From Proteobacteria bacterium CAG:495 (lineage in GTDB: Bacteria; Pseudomonadota; Alphaproteobacteria; RF32; CAG-239): 31,996 nt of DNA. This document shows positions 1-7,969 of this stretch, one piece after another (within the stretch, counting starts at the first letter, position 1; each line of letters begins with the position of its first letter). The translations under genes and the position numbers were made by a program. The stretch spans positions 49,886 to 81,881 of the forward strand of contig HF995323.1 of the NCBI GenBank assembly GCA_000432275.1, given 5' to 3'. The notes under the pieces were generated by a model. That model made no database searches and was not told the origin of the DNA. It was given only the letters and a program-made list of their open reading frames with translations.

Positions 1-402
1 CCAGCCACAATGTTCCGTGCCGGCGGCTGCGCATATGTCTTCTTTGTTTACGGAATGTATAATCAGTTTAACGTTGTCGTCAGTCCCGAAGGAACCGCAA
101 ATGCCATATTAATCAGGTCTTTGGAACCCGTTGCCGGAATAGAAACTATGCAAGCCAGGCGAAAGCTTTCAGAACTGAGAAATCTGACGACCGGTCCCGG
201 AAAACTTTGCCAGGCTCTGGGAATTACTCGCAAAGAGCATGACGGCGCCGATCTTTGCGGCAATCTTTTGTGGCTTTCGCCGGCAGAACATCCTTATCCG
301 TCCAAAGCGTTAAAAAGGGTAGGGATTGATTACGCCGGTGCAGACAAAGACAATCTCTGGCGTTTTGTCATTAAAGACAATCCGTTTGTGAGCAAGCCAT
401 AA
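1..402 (+). CDS. DNA-3-methyladenine glycosylase (AAG/MPG family), 5'-truncated by window edge
   Basis: C-terminal 133 residues of an alkyladenine DNA glycosylase, the base-excision repair enzyme that removes alkylated purines and hypoxanthine. The visible part carries the family's conserved strand AYVFFVYGMYNQFNVV, then ILIRSLEPV and the late motif TGPGKLCQALGI, which line the nucleotide-binding pocket in known AAG proteins. The reading frame is open to base 1, so the start and the early catalytic region lie outside the window. The stop is at 400-402. The 3' end overlaps the convergent minus-strand gene (371-1297) by 32 bp, so the two transcripts share antisense tails. The family call is secure from the motifs. 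Substrate range cannot be judged from this part. Confidence 0.9.
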   Translation, partial: PATMFRAGGCAYVFFVYGMYNQFNVVVSPEGTANAILIRSLEPVAGIETMQARRKLSELRNLTTGPGKLCQALGITRKEHDGADLCGNLLWLSPAEHPYPSKALKRVGIDYAGADKDNLWRFVIKDNPFVSKP

Positions 403-1297
403 AATACCGCCGTTTGGCCTTTTCGCCGTGTTTTAAGCGCCAGTATTTTCTGAATTCGCACAGGCTGTTTTGAATGTCGTGTAAACTCAGGTAAGGTTGT
501 CCGGGATAAGCGGGGTTATCCCAGCGTATTTCCTGCCAGTCTTTGTTTTTCAAACGTTTCAGCTCGGCAAATCCCTCTGCTTGCAATTCTCGGAGCGCAC
601 GGCATTTGGCTGCCGCTTCCTTTTTGGAAAGATGTCTGCCGAAAATAATGTCCAACCCCCAATGTGCTCCCGGTCCCACAACCAGAAAATCGTCAGAAGT
701 ATAAGGAACAATGTCTCCGGCATATGTTGCGTCGAGCAGGATTTGCCCGGAAAGGAAAGGCCCCGCCAGAGGAACGTGGCGTGAAACAATCCCGGGACCG
801 TCCTGCGCCGGCGAGGACTGCAGCTCCGCAAGCAGCGGCTTCAGCCGCATCCGCAAATCGTTGAGCATTAAAAGAATTTGTATATGTTTGTCCTGCGGCC
901 GATAATCAGGATTAAAGGAATGAGCCGTAATCAAGTAAGCATTAGAGAAAATCGATTGATGCTTTTTCTTTTCGTCAAAACGTTGTTCCAGGAACTTAAA
1001 ATTAAAATTTTCAACCTCAAGCAAACCGCCAAACAGATTTTCAATGGTATCTCGGCGATTGAAAAAACGATAGGCGACAATGTTAAAAAGTTTTTGTTCG
1101 GGCGAGATGTCCGGTTTCAGATATTTGACAATCACCTGAGTTCCTCCGTCCAGCTCTCTGTAAACGTTGCAAAACCGGTAGTTGCGCAATATGTCGTCAT
1201 CGCTCCACGGAGCAGGGAGGCAAAGCCGGCTGCGCCGGTGCCAGACTTGCTGACGATCAAAAACAAATTCAAAAAAAGCTCGTATTCTTTCTTCCAT
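371..1297 (-). CDS. Putative DNA base hypermodification-type protein (5-hmdU kinase helical domain / glutamyl-putrescinyl-thymine pyrophosphorylase-like)
   Basis: 308 aa, cytosolic, no signal peptide. The N-terminus has the pattern FVFDRQQVWHRR, then PAPWSDDDIL and FCNVYRELDGGTQVI. The C-terminal half has VPLAGPFLSGQILLD and DFLVVGPGAHWGLDIIFG. From memory this combination (ERQ..RR, PPWT.DPIL, RF.NVYRELDR.T, GPFL.YQI, GPG..RGL) belongs to proteins described from phage thymine-hypermodification clusters, annotated as 5-hmdU DNA kinase helical domain or alpha-glutamyl/putrescinyl thymine pyrophosphorylase. The loop PLAGPFLSGQI resembles a degenerate helix-hairpin-helix. The start has a good Shine-Dalgarno (AGGAAGG, 8 nt upstream). 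No kinase, ligase or other phage modification gene is adjacent; the only partner is the convergent DNA glycosylase. The biochemical role here is unknown; the family assignment is moderately sure. Confidence 0.6.
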   Translation of the reverse strand: MEERIRAFFEFVFDRQQVWHRRSRLCLPAPWSDDDILRNYRFCNVYRELDGGTQVIVKYLKPDISPEQKLFNIVAYRFFNRRDTIENLFGGLLEVENFNFKFLEQRFDEKKKHQSIFSNAYLITAHSFNPDYRPQDKHIQILLMLNDLRMRLKPLLAELQSSPAQDGPGIVSRHVPLAGPFLSGQILLDATYAGDIVPYTSDDFLVVGPGAHWGLDIIFGRHLSKKEAAAKCRALRELQAEGFAELKRLKNKDWQEIRWDNPAYPGQPYLSLHDIQNSLCEFRKYWRLKHGEKAKRRYFMACSQTDCL

Positions 1298-1482
1298 TTC
1301 AGGATCCTTCCTGAACCATTTTTTCGCAATTTGGCTATGATGTAAAGCATTTTAATCAGACCGTTTTATTTTTGTTTGAAATTACTGACAACCAAAAACT
1401 GAAATCTGAAAATTGAATCTTTAAAAATTCAATTAAAAATATTTAATCACTTGAAAAACAATGATTTTATCTTAAAAATATT

Positions 1483-1510
1483 TTGACATGGCGCATTTTT
1501 TTCATAAACT
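1483..1510 (+). promoter_or_regulatory. Sigma70-like promoter for Cys-rich peptide gene
   Basis: Perfect -35 hexamer TTGACA at 1483-1488 and TAAACT at 1505-1510 with a 16-bp spacer. It lies in an AT-rich stretch and points at the small secreted-protein gene starting at 1542. Judged by eye only. Confidence 0.5.
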
Positions 1511-1541
1511 TTTAGTGTATATGAATTCAAGGAGAACTATC

Positions 1542-1751
1542 GTGCGCAAAATTATATTACTGGCAATTCTGCCGCTGTTGATTTCATTTTACAACACTCC
1601 TCAGCCTTCGGCATCGGAAATGACGCCACTGCCGCAGCAAACTCTGATTGAAAAACGGGGATGCTGCTCTTGGCACGGCGGTGTTTGCGGTTGTGCCGGA
1701 GGGCGGGCCAAATGTTGTGACGGAACACTCAGCCCATCATGCGGCTGCTGA
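1542..1751 (+). CDS. Small secreted Cys-rich protein (CCxxHGG-CxC-CC-CxC motif)
   Basis: A GTG start at 1542 is preferred because AAGGAG (1529-1534) lies 7 nt upstream; longer in-frame starts lack such a site. The 69-aa product begins with a signal peptide (RKIILLAILPLLISFY, then QPSASE), so it is exported to the periplasm or secreted. The mature C-terminus contains eight cysteines in paired arrangement: RGCCSWHGGVCGC, then AKCCDGTLSPSCGC. Short bacterial proteins with the pattern CCS.HGG...C and C.DGT.SPSC.C are widespread and uncharacterised. The even cysteine count and the histidine suggest disulfides or metal binding (inference). It has its own promoter and is followed by a terminator at 1825-1850, so it is a monocistronic unit. 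Confidence 0.75.
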   Translation: MRKIILLAILPLLISFYNTPQPSASEMTPLPQQTLIEKRGCCSWHGGVCGCAGGRAKCCDGTLSPSCGC

Positions 1752-1824
1752 TTGTACTGACGGAAACCGTGGCAGACAATGGTGAAAAAAACGCAGTCTG
1801 ATGCGTCTTCGCCGTAAAAAAAAG

Positions 1825-1850
1825 AGCCTGACATCAAAATCAGGCTTTTT
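1825..1850. terminator. Bidirectional rho-independent terminator
   Basis: Stem AGCCTGA (1825-1831) / TCAGGCT (1840-1846) with an 8-nt loop. T-runs lie on the right in plus orientation and, from the A-run at 1816-1823, on the minus strand as well. It serves the Cys-rich gene from the left and tRNA-Ser from the right. Confidence 0.85.
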
Positions 1851-1853
1851 AAT

Positions 1854-1943
1854 TGGCGGAGAGGCAGAGATTCGAACTCTGGGAGGGGTCGCCCCCTCGA
1901 CGGTTTTCAAGACCGCTGCATTAAACCACTCTGCCACCTCTCC
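1854..1943 (-). tRNA. tRNA-Ser (anticodon UGA)
   Basis: On the minus strand the acceptor stem GGAGAGG (1943-1937) pairs with CCTCTCC (1864-1858). The discriminator is G and CCA is encoded at 1856-1854. The anticodon loop reads CTTGAAA, giving UGA (serine). A long variable arm (GAGGGGGCGACCCCTC) confirms the class II serine type, and the T-arm has GAGTTCGAATCTC. Length 90 nt. A terminator follows directly. Confidence 0.95.
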
Positions 1944-1956
1944 GGCGGCACCCTCC

Positions 1957-1985
1957 TATTTATATGATAGATTGGTAATCGTCAA
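1957..1985 (-). promoter_or_regulatory. Putative promoter of tRNA-Ser
   Basis: On the minus strand TTGACG (1985-1980) is followed after 17 bp by TAAATA (1962-1957), or after 15 bp by TATAAA (1964-1959), just upstream of the tRNA 5' end at 1943. By-eye call. Confidence 0.5.
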
Positions 1986-2066
1986 GTGTTATTTTTTATT
2001 TTTTTATCATTTATTTACAAATTCCCCGGCATAATAACCGCAGGTAAAACCAAGTGAAAGATTCTG

Positions 2067-3341
2067 ATGAAATTATCCCCGCATATATTGGCCGTAAGTT
2101 TGGCCCTGTCGGTTGCAACCTCGGCCTGTGCCAATGTAACAACGTTCGCGCCGCCCGAATATCTGGCGTGGCTGGATGATTTAAAAAAGGAGATGGTTGA
2201 TCGCGGAATCTCGCAAAAAACCATAGATACGGTCTATGCGCAGGACTTTTACCATCCGGATCCTGAAGTCGTGAAAATCGACCGCAAACAAGTGGAGTTT
2301 GCCCTGACGTCGACGGATTACCTGAACCGGGTTGTCAACAAGACCAGAGTTGAGCAGGCGCGTAAACGTTACCGGGAGGTGCTCCCTCTGTTGGAACCGA
2401 TAAGTAAAAAATACGGGGTACCGGCAAACTATATTGTCGCTTTTTGGGCCGTGGAAACCAATTTGGGCAGCAACTTCGGCGGTTACAATACGATTGATGC
2501 TTTGACGACATTGAGCTACGACAAACGCCGCCCGGCATTTTTTCGCAATGAACTGTATCAGGCGCTGAAGATTATTGATACCTGGAATATCGATTTCACC
2601 CGTATGCAGGGATCCTGGGCCGGAGCCATGGGACATTTTCAGTTTATGCCGTCAACGTTTAACGCTTATGCTGTTGATGCCGACGGAGACAAACAGATTG
2701 ACATCTGGCATTCTTTTGAGGATGCCGCTGCCTCGGCGGCTAACTATTTGTCCAGTATCGGATGGCAGAAAAATCAGACCTGGGGATTGCCGGTTTCTTT
2801 GCCGTGGAATTTTAACTTTGCCGACACCGGAAGAAACAACTATAAAAGCGTGGGCGAGTGGAAAAAAATCGGTGTAAAAACGCTTAACCGCCGTAAACTT
2901 CCCTATAATGACAACCTTAAAGCCGCCGTTATAATCCCCGAGGGCAGCAAAGGCAACGCATATTTGGTTTTTGAGAACTTCAAAGTCATCATGAAGTGGA
3001 ATCGTTCCGAAAACTATGCTTTGGCCATCGGCACGTTGGCCGATTACATCGCCGACGGCAAGGCGTGGAAACCCGCAAAAGAGAATCCTGCCGTTCGTCT
3101 GAAGACGGATGACATCATAAAGGTTCAGTCGTTCATTAACCGGCTCGGCTTGTTCAAATTGGACGAGGACGGACAGCTGGGCAGCAAAACCCGCGAAGCC
3201 GTCAAAAAGATTCAAAAAGAGGCTCTGCTTCCTCAAGACGGCTATCCCGACTATAAACTTCTGCGGAAAATAAACGATTATAATCCTGAAATAGGCTTTG
3301 CCGTTCCGGTTCCCGACCGAAAATTACACAACAAAAATTAA
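2067..3341 (+). CDS. mltB: Lytic murein transglycosylase, MltB family, with C-terminal peptidoglycan-binding domain
   Basis: 424 aa. Cleaves the MurNAc-GlcNAc bond of peptidoglycan to give 1,6-anhydro ends in the periplasm. The N-terminal signal peptide (about residues 1-23) ends near SACAN; the cysteine is not in a convincing lipobox, so periplasmic rather than lipoprotein is favoured. The SLT_2/MltB catalytic domain spans about 28-320, with the catalytic glutamate E130 in AFWAVETNLG, followed by NTIDALTTLSYD and the family signature GSWAGAMGHFQFMPSTF. The C-terminus (about 350-415) is a PG_binding_1 repeat (VQSFINRLGLFKLDEDGQLG). The length is typical of alphaproteobacterial members. It is separated from rlpA by 63 bp; RlpA is itself a septal peptidoglycan enzyme or binder, so the pair fits cell-wall remodelling at division. 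Confidence 0.93.
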   Translation: MKLSPHILAVSLALSVATSACANVTTFAPPEYLAWLDDLKKEMVDRGISQKTIDTVYAQDFYHPDPEVVKIDRKQVEFALTSTDYLNRVVNKTRVEQARKRYREVLPLLEPISKKYGVPANYIVAFWAVETNLGSNFGGYNTIDALTTLSYDKRRPAFFRNELYQALKIIDTWNIDFTRMQGSWAGAMGHFQFMPSTFNAYAVDADGDKQIDIWHSFEDAAASAANYLSSIGWQKNQTWGLPVSLPWNFNFADTGRNNYKSVGEWKKIGVKTLNRRKLPYNDNLKAAVIIPEGSKGNAYLVFENFKVIMKWNRSENYALAIGTLADYIADGKAWKPAKENPAVRLKTDDIIKVQSFINRLGLFKLDEDGQLGSKTREAVKKIQKEALLPQDGYPDYKLLRKINDYNPEIGFAVPVPDRKLHNKN

Positions 3342-3404
3342 GAGCTTTACGAACGCTCAAAAACAGGTTAGATTAGTCCAAAATAAATAGAAACGGAAAG
3401 ACTG

Positions 3405-4268
3405 ATGACGAATAAAAAACATAATTTTTGCAGAGTTATGCTTATCTGTATGCTGTTTGCCCTGACTGCCTGTACCTATGGCAAAATAGACCTCGGCGAC
3501 GGCAAATATTCCCAAGCCGCAGCCATTAAAGGGCAGGGCGGCAGCTATAAGGTCGGCAACCCTTATAAAATTATGGGAACCTGGTATTATCCCAAAGAGG
3601 ACTACGGCTATTCCGAAGTCGGAATGGCGTCTTGGTACGGTGAGGATTTTCACGCGAAAAAAACCGCCAACGGCGAAAACTACGATATGAATACGCTCAC
3701 CGCTGCACACCGGACTCTGCCGTTGCCGTCAATCGTAAAGGTAACCAATCTCGAAAACGGACGTTCGTTGGTTTTACGTGTCAATGACCGCGGACCCTAT
3801 GCCAAAAACCGTATTATCGACATCTCCAAACGCGGCGCGCAGCTGCTTGGTTTCCAAACGCAGGGAACCGCCAAGGTAAGGGTAGAAATTATGGCGAAAG
3901 AGAGTCAGGAGCTGAAAGCCGCATTGCTCGGCGGCAAAGCGGCTCCCGCGTCAACGGCGGTTGCACGGAGTTCTTCGTCCAAACAATATAAGCCCTTGGA
4001 AGCCGTCGGCTATCAGGGGCCGGTCAAAACCTATCCCAAGGGCAGCTGGTTTGTTCAGGCCGGCGCCTATACCAAAAAAGAATCAGCCCAAAACGTAGGC
4101 CTTCAGCTGGACAAGTTCGGCGATACTAATGTGTATTATGTCAATATCGGCGGACAGCCGTTTTACCGCGTCCGTTTAGGGCCGTATACCCAGCAGAAGG
4201 AAGCCGAAGTCGCATTGGCTAAAGTTAAAAATTTTGGAATTTATAACGCCACCGTGGTAAAAGATTAA
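3405..4268 (+). CDS. rlpA: RlpA-type septal ring lytic transglycosylase, lipoprotein
   Basis: 287 aa. A lipoprotein signal with lipobox LTAC (lipidated Cys23) anchors it to a membrane. The double-psi beta-barrel runs about 67-165 (GMASWYGEDFHAKKTANGE, then LRVNDRGPYAKNRIIDIS) and contains the aspartate and histidine positions expected of active RlpA. The C-terminal SPOR domain, about 214-287 (GSWFVQAGAYTKKESA to YRVRLGPYTQQKEAE), binds denuded septal glycan. RlpA cleaves naked glycan strands at the division site. It opens the conserved alphaproteobacterial run rlpA - carboxypeptidase - tmk - holB, with only 18 bp to the next gene. Confidence 0.95.
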   Translation: MTNKKHNFCRVMLICMLFALTACTYGKIDLGDGKYSQAAAIKGQGGSYKVGNPYKIMGTWYYPKEDYGYSEVGMASWYGEDFHAKKTANGENYDMNTLTAAHRTLPLPSIVKVTNLENGRSLVLRVNDRGPYAKNRIIDISKRGAQLLGFQTQGTAKVRVEIMAKESQELKAALLGGKAAPASTAVARSSSSKQYKPLEAVGYQGPVKTYPKGSWFVQAGAYTKKESAQNVGLQLDKFGDTNVYYVNIGGQPFYRVRLGPYTQQKEAEVALAKVKNFGIYNATVVKD

Positions 4269-4286
4269 CAAAACAGAGGTACCGAA

Positions 4287-5438
4287 ATGTTTAAACGTCA
4301 TTTATGCTTATCAACCGTACTGGTCAGCGGTATTTTATTGGGGGCATTTTCCGCCCAGGCTATCGAAACCAAAGCCCGCAACCTGATTTTGATGGATTAC
4401 GACACCGGTCAGTACCTCTACGACAAAGAGGCCGACAAGCGCATCCCTCCGGCATCGATGAGTAAACTGATGACCGTCTATATGATTTTTGAGAAACTAA
4501 AAGACGGCACGCTTTCCCTTGACGATACGTTTACGGTAAGCGAAAACGCCTGGCGCAAAGGCGGCGCTGCCAGCGGCGGGTCGACTATGTTTTTGGCTAT
4601 CGGCGATAAGGTTCGGGTTGAAGACCTGATAAAAGGCATCATCATCCAGTCCGGCAACGACGCCTGTATCGTTGCTGCCGAAAATCTGGCCGGCAGTGAA
4701 GAAGACTTCGCCGTTGAAATGAATAAAAAAGCCCGTGAACTGGGATTAAAAAATTCGACCTTTGCCAACGCGACCGGTCTGCCGCATCCGGATCATCGTA
4801 TGACGGTTGAAGATTTGGCAAAACTGGCGCGCATTCTGATTTCCGAATTTCCGCAATTCTATCATCTGTTTTCACAGCGGGAATTTGTATATCACAACAT
4901 CCGCCAGGGCAACCGCAATCCGCTCCTTTATAGTATGCCTTATGCCGACGGGCTCAAAACCGGACATACCGAAGAAGCCGGTTTCTGCCTGACAGCCTCG
5001 GCCAAAAAGAACAACCGACGTCTGATTGGCGTGATGACCGGATTAAAGTCCAACAAAGAACGTTCGGAAGAAGCTGAAAAAATTATGAGTTGGGGCTTCC
5101 GCGAATTTGACAATTACAAAATTGTAAAACAAGGCACAAAAATTGCTGAAATTCCGGTTTGGTTCGGAAAAGATGCCACTGTTGATATGGTTGCCGCCGA
5201 GGATGTCGTCCGCACATTGAGAAAAAACAAAACCGATGAAATAAAGCTGACGGCCGTTTATGACAAACCGGTCAAAGCTCCGGTCAAACAAGGGCAGCAG
5301 CTTGGCGTTATTAAAGCTGAAATCCCGGAAAACGGAATTATGGAAATACCGTTGGTAGCAGCCAAAAACGTAGATAAAGTAGGCCTTTGGGGCAAAATTT
5401 CCAAAAACTTCAAATATCTTTTATTTGGAGCTGAATAA
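4287..5438 (+). CDS. D-alanyl-D-alanine carboxypeptidase (PBP5/6, S11 family)
   Basis: 383 aa with a Sec signal peptide (cleavage after AQA, about residue 25). It removes the terminal D-Ala of peptidoglycan pentapeptides. All three penicillin-binding motifs are visible: SxxK as S57-M-S-K60, SGN at 122-124, and KTG at 224-226 (DGLKTGHTEEAGFC). The C-terminal beta domain follows from about 275, and the last ~20 residues (GLWGKISKNFKYLLFG) look like the amphipathic membrane anchor of PBP5 proteins. SD AGAGG precedes the ATG. Its TAA overlaps the tmk ATG by one base (TAATG), indicating translational coupling. Confidence 0.95.
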   Translation: MFKRHLCLSTVLVSGILLGAFSAQAIETKARNLILMDYDTGQYLYDKEADKRIPPASMSKLMTVYMIFEKLKDGTLSLDDTFTVSENAWRKGGAASGGSTMFLAIGDKVRVEDLIKGIIIQSGNDACIVAAENLAGSEEDFAVEMNKKARELGLKNSTFANATGLPHPDHRMTVEDLAKLARILISEFPQFYHLFSQREFVYHNIRQGNRNPLLYSMPYADGLKTGHTEEAGFCLTASAKKNNRRLIGVMTGLKSNKERSEEAEKIMSWGFREFDNYKIVKQGTKIAEIPVWFGKDATVDMVAAEDVVRTLRKNKTDEIKLTAVYDKPVKAPVKQGQQLGVIKAEIPENGIMEIPLVAAKNVDKVGLWGKISKNFKYLLFGAE

Positions 5439-6103
5439 TGCAAAAAGGCAAATTTATCACCTTTGAAGGCGGTGAGGGGACCGGAAAATCGACCCAGATT
5501 AAACTTCTGGCCGCCTATCTGGAAAAGTGCGGAATTAAAACCATGCTTTCCAAAGATCCCGGCGGAACCGAAATCGGTCTGGAACTGCGCCGTATTTTGG
5601 TCACCGGAGACAAAGACAAAATCGATGCGGTTACCGAAGCATTGCTCTACTATGCCGACCGCCGCATCAACCTGACACAAAAAGTCTGGCCGGCCATGGA
5701 ACGGGGAGTTTGGGCCGTTAACGACCGTTTTGCGGATTCAACCGTTGCTTATCAGTATTACGGATATGACAAGAAAATTCCGCTGCCGATGCTTCAGGAA
5801 CTTTATACTATGGCTGTCGGCGGCTTTAAGCCTGACCTGACGATTCTTCTGGACCTGGATCCGGAAGTGGGGCTGGCCCGCTCTATGGAAAAAAACGCAC
5901 ATATGTCCGTGCAGGAAACCCGTCATGAAAGCCGCGGACTTGAATTTCACCAACGTCTGCGCCGAGGCTACCTGGAAATTGCAGAACAGGAACCCGAACG
6001 TATTGTCGTATTGAATGCCGATAAAAGCATTGAAGAGTTGCACCGGGATGTTGTTAAAATAGTTTCTGAAAGGTTTGGTTTAGATAAATGCCCGACGAAA
6101 TAA
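5438..6103 (+). CDS. tmk: Thymidylate kinase
   Basis: 221 aa. Phosphorylates dTMP to dTDP with ATP. The P-loop GEGTGKS is at 12-18, then DPGGTEIG, the catalytic DR motif in VNDRFADSTVAYQ, and an arginine-containing LID segment (ESRGLEFHQRLRRGY) of the type seen in proteobacterial enzymes. Length is normal. It is translationally coupled on both sides: one base shared with the carboxypeptidase and 16 bases shared with holB. Confidence 0.96.
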   Translation: MQKGKFITFEGGEGTGKSTQIKLLAAYLEKCGIKTMLSKDPGGTEIGLELRRILVTGDKDKIDAVTEALLYYADRRINLTQKVWPAMERGVWAVNDRFADSTVAYQYYGYDKKIPLPMLQELYTMAVGGFKPDLTILLDLDPEVGLARSMEKNAHMSVQETRHESRGLEFHQRLRRGYLEIAEQEPERIVVLNADKSIEELHRDVVKIVSERFGLDKCPTK

Positions 6104-7152
6104 ACCCATCGGGCGAACTTTCGCCCAAAGACAATTCGTACCTCATCGGACATGAAGACGCCGAACGGCTTTTTTTGCGAACCTGGCAGAACAATTCCAT
6201 GCACAATTCTTGGCTGATATCCGGAATAGAAGGTATCGGCAAAGCAACGCTGGCATACCGTTTTGCCCGTTTTTTGCTCAGCGCGGACAATACTCGGAAA
6301 GATTCTTACACCTCGCTGGATGTTTCGCCGGCTTCTCCCGTTTTCAAACTCGTCAGCAACAATTCCCACCCGGATTTGAAAATCATCGAACGTGATTACA
6401 CCGATACCGATAAAAAGAAAATCCTTAAAGCAATTAAAGACGGAGAACAGCTCAGCAGCGGCGAAATGAAAGAATTGAAAAAGTCTGCTTTTATCCGCGT
6501 GGATGATGTTCGAACCATAAACGAGTTCTTATCTAAACGCTCGTCAAACGACGGCTGGCGTATTGTCATCATCGACAGCATTGACGATATGAACGTCGCT
6601 TCGGCCAACGCGGTCTTAAAGATTCTCGAAGAACCGCCGCATAAAACTCTTCTCTTGCTGATAAGCCATAATCCTAACCAGCTTTTGCCGACCATAAAAT
6701 CCCGCTGTGCCAAAATAGAACTCAAGCCGTTGAGCGATGCCAACGTCGCGTCGTTGCTCCGCCGCTATCGGCCGGAATTGTCGGAAACGGCCGTCAAAAA
6801 GATTACCTCCATATCATCCGGAAGCATTGGGAAGGCTCTCAATTATGTGGATAACGATGCCGTAAACCGTTATGATGCGCTGTGCCGGATTATTGAGCGA
6901 AAAAGTTCTTTTGCCGTAGCGGACGTGCTTGATTTTTGCAATGAAGCCTCTGCCAACGAAGAGAGTTATTACCTGACGCAGGAGCTGATTCTGAAGTTTT
7001 TGAGTGAAAATGTCAAAAACACGACACATATTGTAGAATTAGCCGATTGCTGGGACAATGCCGTCAAGGTATTTTCAGAAGTTGAACGCTTGAATCTGGA
7101 TAAAAAACAAGCTTTAATTAATATCATCGTAAACATATGCAAACATATTTGA
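6088..7152 (+). CDS. holB: DNA polymerase III subunit delta'
   Basis: 354 aa clamp-loader subunit (AAA+). Walker A GIEGIGKAT is at 46-54. The region SANAVLKILEEPP is the hallmark of delta'/gamma proteins, followed by LLISHNPNQLLPTIKSRC with the sensor/SRC motif. The start lies inside tmk (16-bp overlap), the usual arrangement. Remarkably only 13 bp separate its stop from tatD; in most alphaproteobacteria metG lies in this slot. Confidence 0.94.
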   Translation: MPDEINPSGELSPKDNSYLIGHEDAERLFLRTWQNNSMHNSWLISGIEGIGKATLAYRFARFLLSADNTRKDSYTSLDVSPASPVFKLVSNNSHPDLKIIERDYTDTDKKKILKAIKDGEQLSSGEMKELKKSAFIRVDDVRTINEFLSKRSSNDGWRIVIIDSIDDMNVASANAVLKILEEPPHKTLLLLISHNPNQLLPTIKSRCAKIELKPLSDANVASLLRRYRPELSETAVKKITSISSGSIGKALNYVDNDAVNRYDALCRIIERKSSFAVADVLDFCNEASANEESYYLTQELILKFLSENVKNTTHIVELADCWDNAVKVFSEVERLNLDKKQALINIIVNICKHI

Positions 7153-7165
7153 TAAAGGATAAAAA

Positions 7166-7969
7166 ATGTTAGTCGACAGTCACTGTCACCTTGATTTTAA
7201 TGATTTTGAAGACGATATCTGCGATATTGTCGAACGTGCCAAAGAAAACGGCGTCAATATGATCCTCAATGCCGGAAACAACATCAACGAGCTTGACAAC
7301 CAACTGGCTCTCTCCGAGCGTTTTCCTTTCATATTCGCCGCTGTCGGCGTTCACCCGCACAATGCGGAAGAATATCCTGAGCTTACCGCCGAAGACCTTA
7401 TTGCCAAGACGTCTCACAAAAAAGTCATCGGCATCGGCGAAACCGGGCTGGATTACTACTATGATTATGCTCCCCGCGATTTGCAGATAAAGCTTTTGCG
7501 CGAGCATATCAAAGCAGCGCAGGAAACCGGACTTCCCCTGATTATACACAATCGGGAATCCGACGACGATATGATTGACATTTTGGGAGAATCTTATAAA
7601 CAAAAACCTTTCAGCGGCGAGATTCACTGCTTCAGTTCTTCTAAAAAACTGGCGGATTTTGCACTTTCCATCGGTTTTTACCTTTCGGCTTCAGGAATGA
7701 TTACATTCAACAAATGTTCTGAATTGAGAGAAATCTTTGCCGACCTGCCGCTGGATCGTCTGTTGGTGGAAACCGATTCACCCTTTTTGGCGCCGATACC
7801 GATGCGCGGCCGCCGCAATGAACCTGCTTTTGTCCGCTACACGGCCGAAAAACTGGCCCAGCTGCGCAACCTGCCGCTGGAAAAGATTGCTCAGATAACA
7901 TCGGACAATTTCTGTAATTTGTTCCGCAAAGCAAGCGACAAAGGCCGGAGGGACTACTGCAATGACTAA
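7166..7969 (+). CDS. tatD: TatD family metal-dependent DNase
   Basis: 267 aa TIM-barrel hydrolase (YcfH/TatD group), proposed to act as a 3'-5' exonuclease in DNA repair. Metal ligands are visible: H6 and H8 in DSHCHLD, the glutamate in GIGETGLDYYY, histidines in IIHNR and IHCFS, and the aspartate in LVETDSPFLAP. SD AAGGAT lies just upstream. The end overlaps the next gene by 8 bp (ATGACTAA), so they are co-translated. Confidence 0.95.
   Translation: MLVDSHCHLDFNDFEDDICDIVERAKENGVNMILNAGNNINELDNQLALSERFPFIFAAVGVHPHNAEEYPELTAEDLIAKTSHKKVIGIGETGLDYYYDYAPRDLQIKLLREHIKAAQETGLPLIIHNRESDDDMIDILGESYKQKPFSGEIHCFSSSKKLADFALSIGFYLSASGMITFNKCSELREIFADLPLDRLLVETDSPFLAPIPMRGRRNEPAFVRYTAEKLAQLRNLPLEKIAQITSDNFCNLFRKASDKGRRDYCND

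Noticed and set aside
878..1345. 155-codon plus-strand frame
   Set aside because: Antisense to the hypermodification-like gene, which has clear family motifs and a Shine-Dalgarno.
2652..3236. 194-codon minus-strand frame
   Set aside because: Shadow of the MltB-type transglycosylase; no ribosome site or domain.
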